DNA of 6,307 nt from an uncultured Hyphomicrobiales bacterium (GTDB lineage Bacteria > Pseudomonadota > Alphaproteobacteria > Rhizobiales > Beijerinckiaceae): contig CAIZGQ010000195.1 of the NCBI GenBank assembly GCA_903932565.1, positions 1-6,307 of the forward strand, read 5' to 3'. Below are positions 5,569 through 6,307 of this stretch, piece after piece. The first letter of the stretch is position 1. The number at the start of each line of letters is the position of its first letter. Both the position numbers and the translations under genes were made by a program. The notes under the pieces were generated by a model. The model was not told the DNA's origin. It did not search any database and worked only from the letters and a program-made list of their open reading frames with translations.

Positions 5569-6307
5569 AATTGTCCATGGAGCAGCCCGTCGCCGCCTCT
5601 TTTCCAACATCTGAGCGCTCCTCCGGTGGGCTTCAGACTGGCGTGAAAGTTTTGGGTCACGTGCTGGTCGCGGGCCGCCGGATCATCTTGCCGCTGCTTC
5701 TGGCCGCACTTGTCGCGCTGGCCTGGGAATATGGCACGCAGGCTGCGCATCTCTCCACACTCATTATTGTTCCGCCAAGTGCTGTGTGGAAAGTGCTGGA
5801 GCGGTCCATCGGGATTCTCTGGCTTCAAACAATTCCGACCGTCACGGAAACACTCACCGGCTTTGCACTCGCCAGCATTGTTGGGCTCGCGCTCGGCAGT
5901 GCGCTCGTCATGTCAAAGCGCGTGCGCCAGACGCTGTATCCGCACCTGCTGTTGTTTCAGCTCATCCCCAAGGTTGCGCTCGCACCTTTGTTCATTGTCT
6001 GGTTTGGCGTTGGCCCCACATCGCGCTTGTCACTTGCGGTCTTCATGGCCTTCTTCCCGATTGTCATTTCGACGGTCGCGGGCCTGATGAGTGCAGACAG
6101 CGGCGCGCTCCGCATGGCGCGGTCCGTCACCGCGTCAACCTGGCAAATTTTCTACAGCGTGCAATTTCCCTTCGCTCTCCCGCATATTTTCGCTGGCCTG
6201 AAGATCGGCGTCACCATGGCAATGATTGGCGTTATTGTTGGCGAATTCGTCACCGCACAGGCAGGGCTTGGCTACATCATCATGATGGCGTCCTCCGCGG
6301 CCGACAC
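5565..6307 (+). CDS. ABC transporter permease 2, SsuC/TauC-like, 3' end cut off by window edge
   Basis: The first 247 residues of a second permease are visible; the last membrane segment and stop lie beyond the right edge. Membrane segments appear at about residues 39-56, 96-116, 123-148, 155-173 and 208-229. FQLIPKVALAPLF (131-143) and GEFVTAQAGLGY (226-237) mirror permease 1. In the cytoplasmic coupling loop (183-206) the normally invariant Gly is Thr189 (RSVTAST where permease 1 has RAAGATR), while the following V-Q-F-P is kept. The start is the ATG at 5565, coupled to the binding protein 2 stop by an ATGA overlap; there is no strong ribosome site, and an internal ATG at 5577 has none either. 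The N-terminal tail is about 15 residues longer than in permease 1. It may pair with permease 1 as a heterodimer or form a second channel using the same ATPase. Confidence 0.93.
   Translation, partial: MKLSMEQPVAASFPTSERSSGGLQTGVKVLGHVLVAGRRIILPLLLAALVALAWEYGTQAAHLSTLIIVPPSAVWKVLERSIGILWLQTIPTVTETLTGFALASIVGLALGSALVMSKRVRQTLYPHLLLFQLIPKVALAPLFIVWFGVGPTSRLSLAVFMAFFPIVISTVAGLMSADSGALRMARSVTASTWQIFYSVQFPFALPHIFAGLKIGVTMAMIGVIVGEFVTAQAGLGYIIMMASSAAD

Noticed and set aside
1..6307. Mobile elements, CRISPR arrays, tRNA/rRNA genes, frameshifts
   Set aside because: No terminal repeats, spaced repeats, transposase motifs or tRNA-like folds were noticed, and all six genes read without interruption.

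Overview
The window looks like a piece of an alphaproteobacterial chromosome (GC-rich, about 60% by eye, with twin-arginine signal peptides and the tight ATGA gene overlaps common in that group; the genus cannot be told). It holds a divergent catabolism-plus-uptake locus. No RNA genes, mobile elements or CRISPR are visible, and all six genes read cleanly.

Left, minus strand: an alpha/beta hydrolase of the arylformamidase (kynurenine formamidase-like) type (667-1482) is followed by a UbiD-family prenyl-FMN-dependent decarboxylase whose C-terminal part lies beyond the left edge (1-587). Middle (1483-1774): a 292-bp divergent control region. Right, plus strand: an ABC importer operon of the NMT1/SsuABC (nitrate/sulfonate/pyrimidine precursor/aromatic) class in the order substrate-binding protein 1 (1775-2857), ATPase (2868-3665), permease 1 (3662-4465), substrate-binding protein 2 (4483-5568), permease 2 (5565 to beyond the right edge). 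The two binding proteins are clear paralogues, as are the two permeases, while only one ATPase is present inside the window.

The strongest non-coding signal is a pair of back-to-back sigma-54 (RpoN) -24/-12 promoters. One, facing right, matches TGGCACG-N4-TTGCW perfectly (1727-1742); the other, facing left, matches at 11 of 12 positions (1516-1531). Both have the correct 10-bp GG-to-GC spacing and both sit the same distance (32-33 bp) from the start codon they serve, giving predicted leaders of 22-23 nt. A 25-bp imperfect dyad and an overlapping IHF-like site at 1601-1625 lie between them, where one activator site could serve both directions. The likely picture is an inducible regulon, switched on by an unseen enhancer-binding protein, in which a small, probably aromatic or heteroaromatic, carboxylate or amide is imported, hydrolysed and decarboxylated. 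The substrate itself cannot be read from the sequence.
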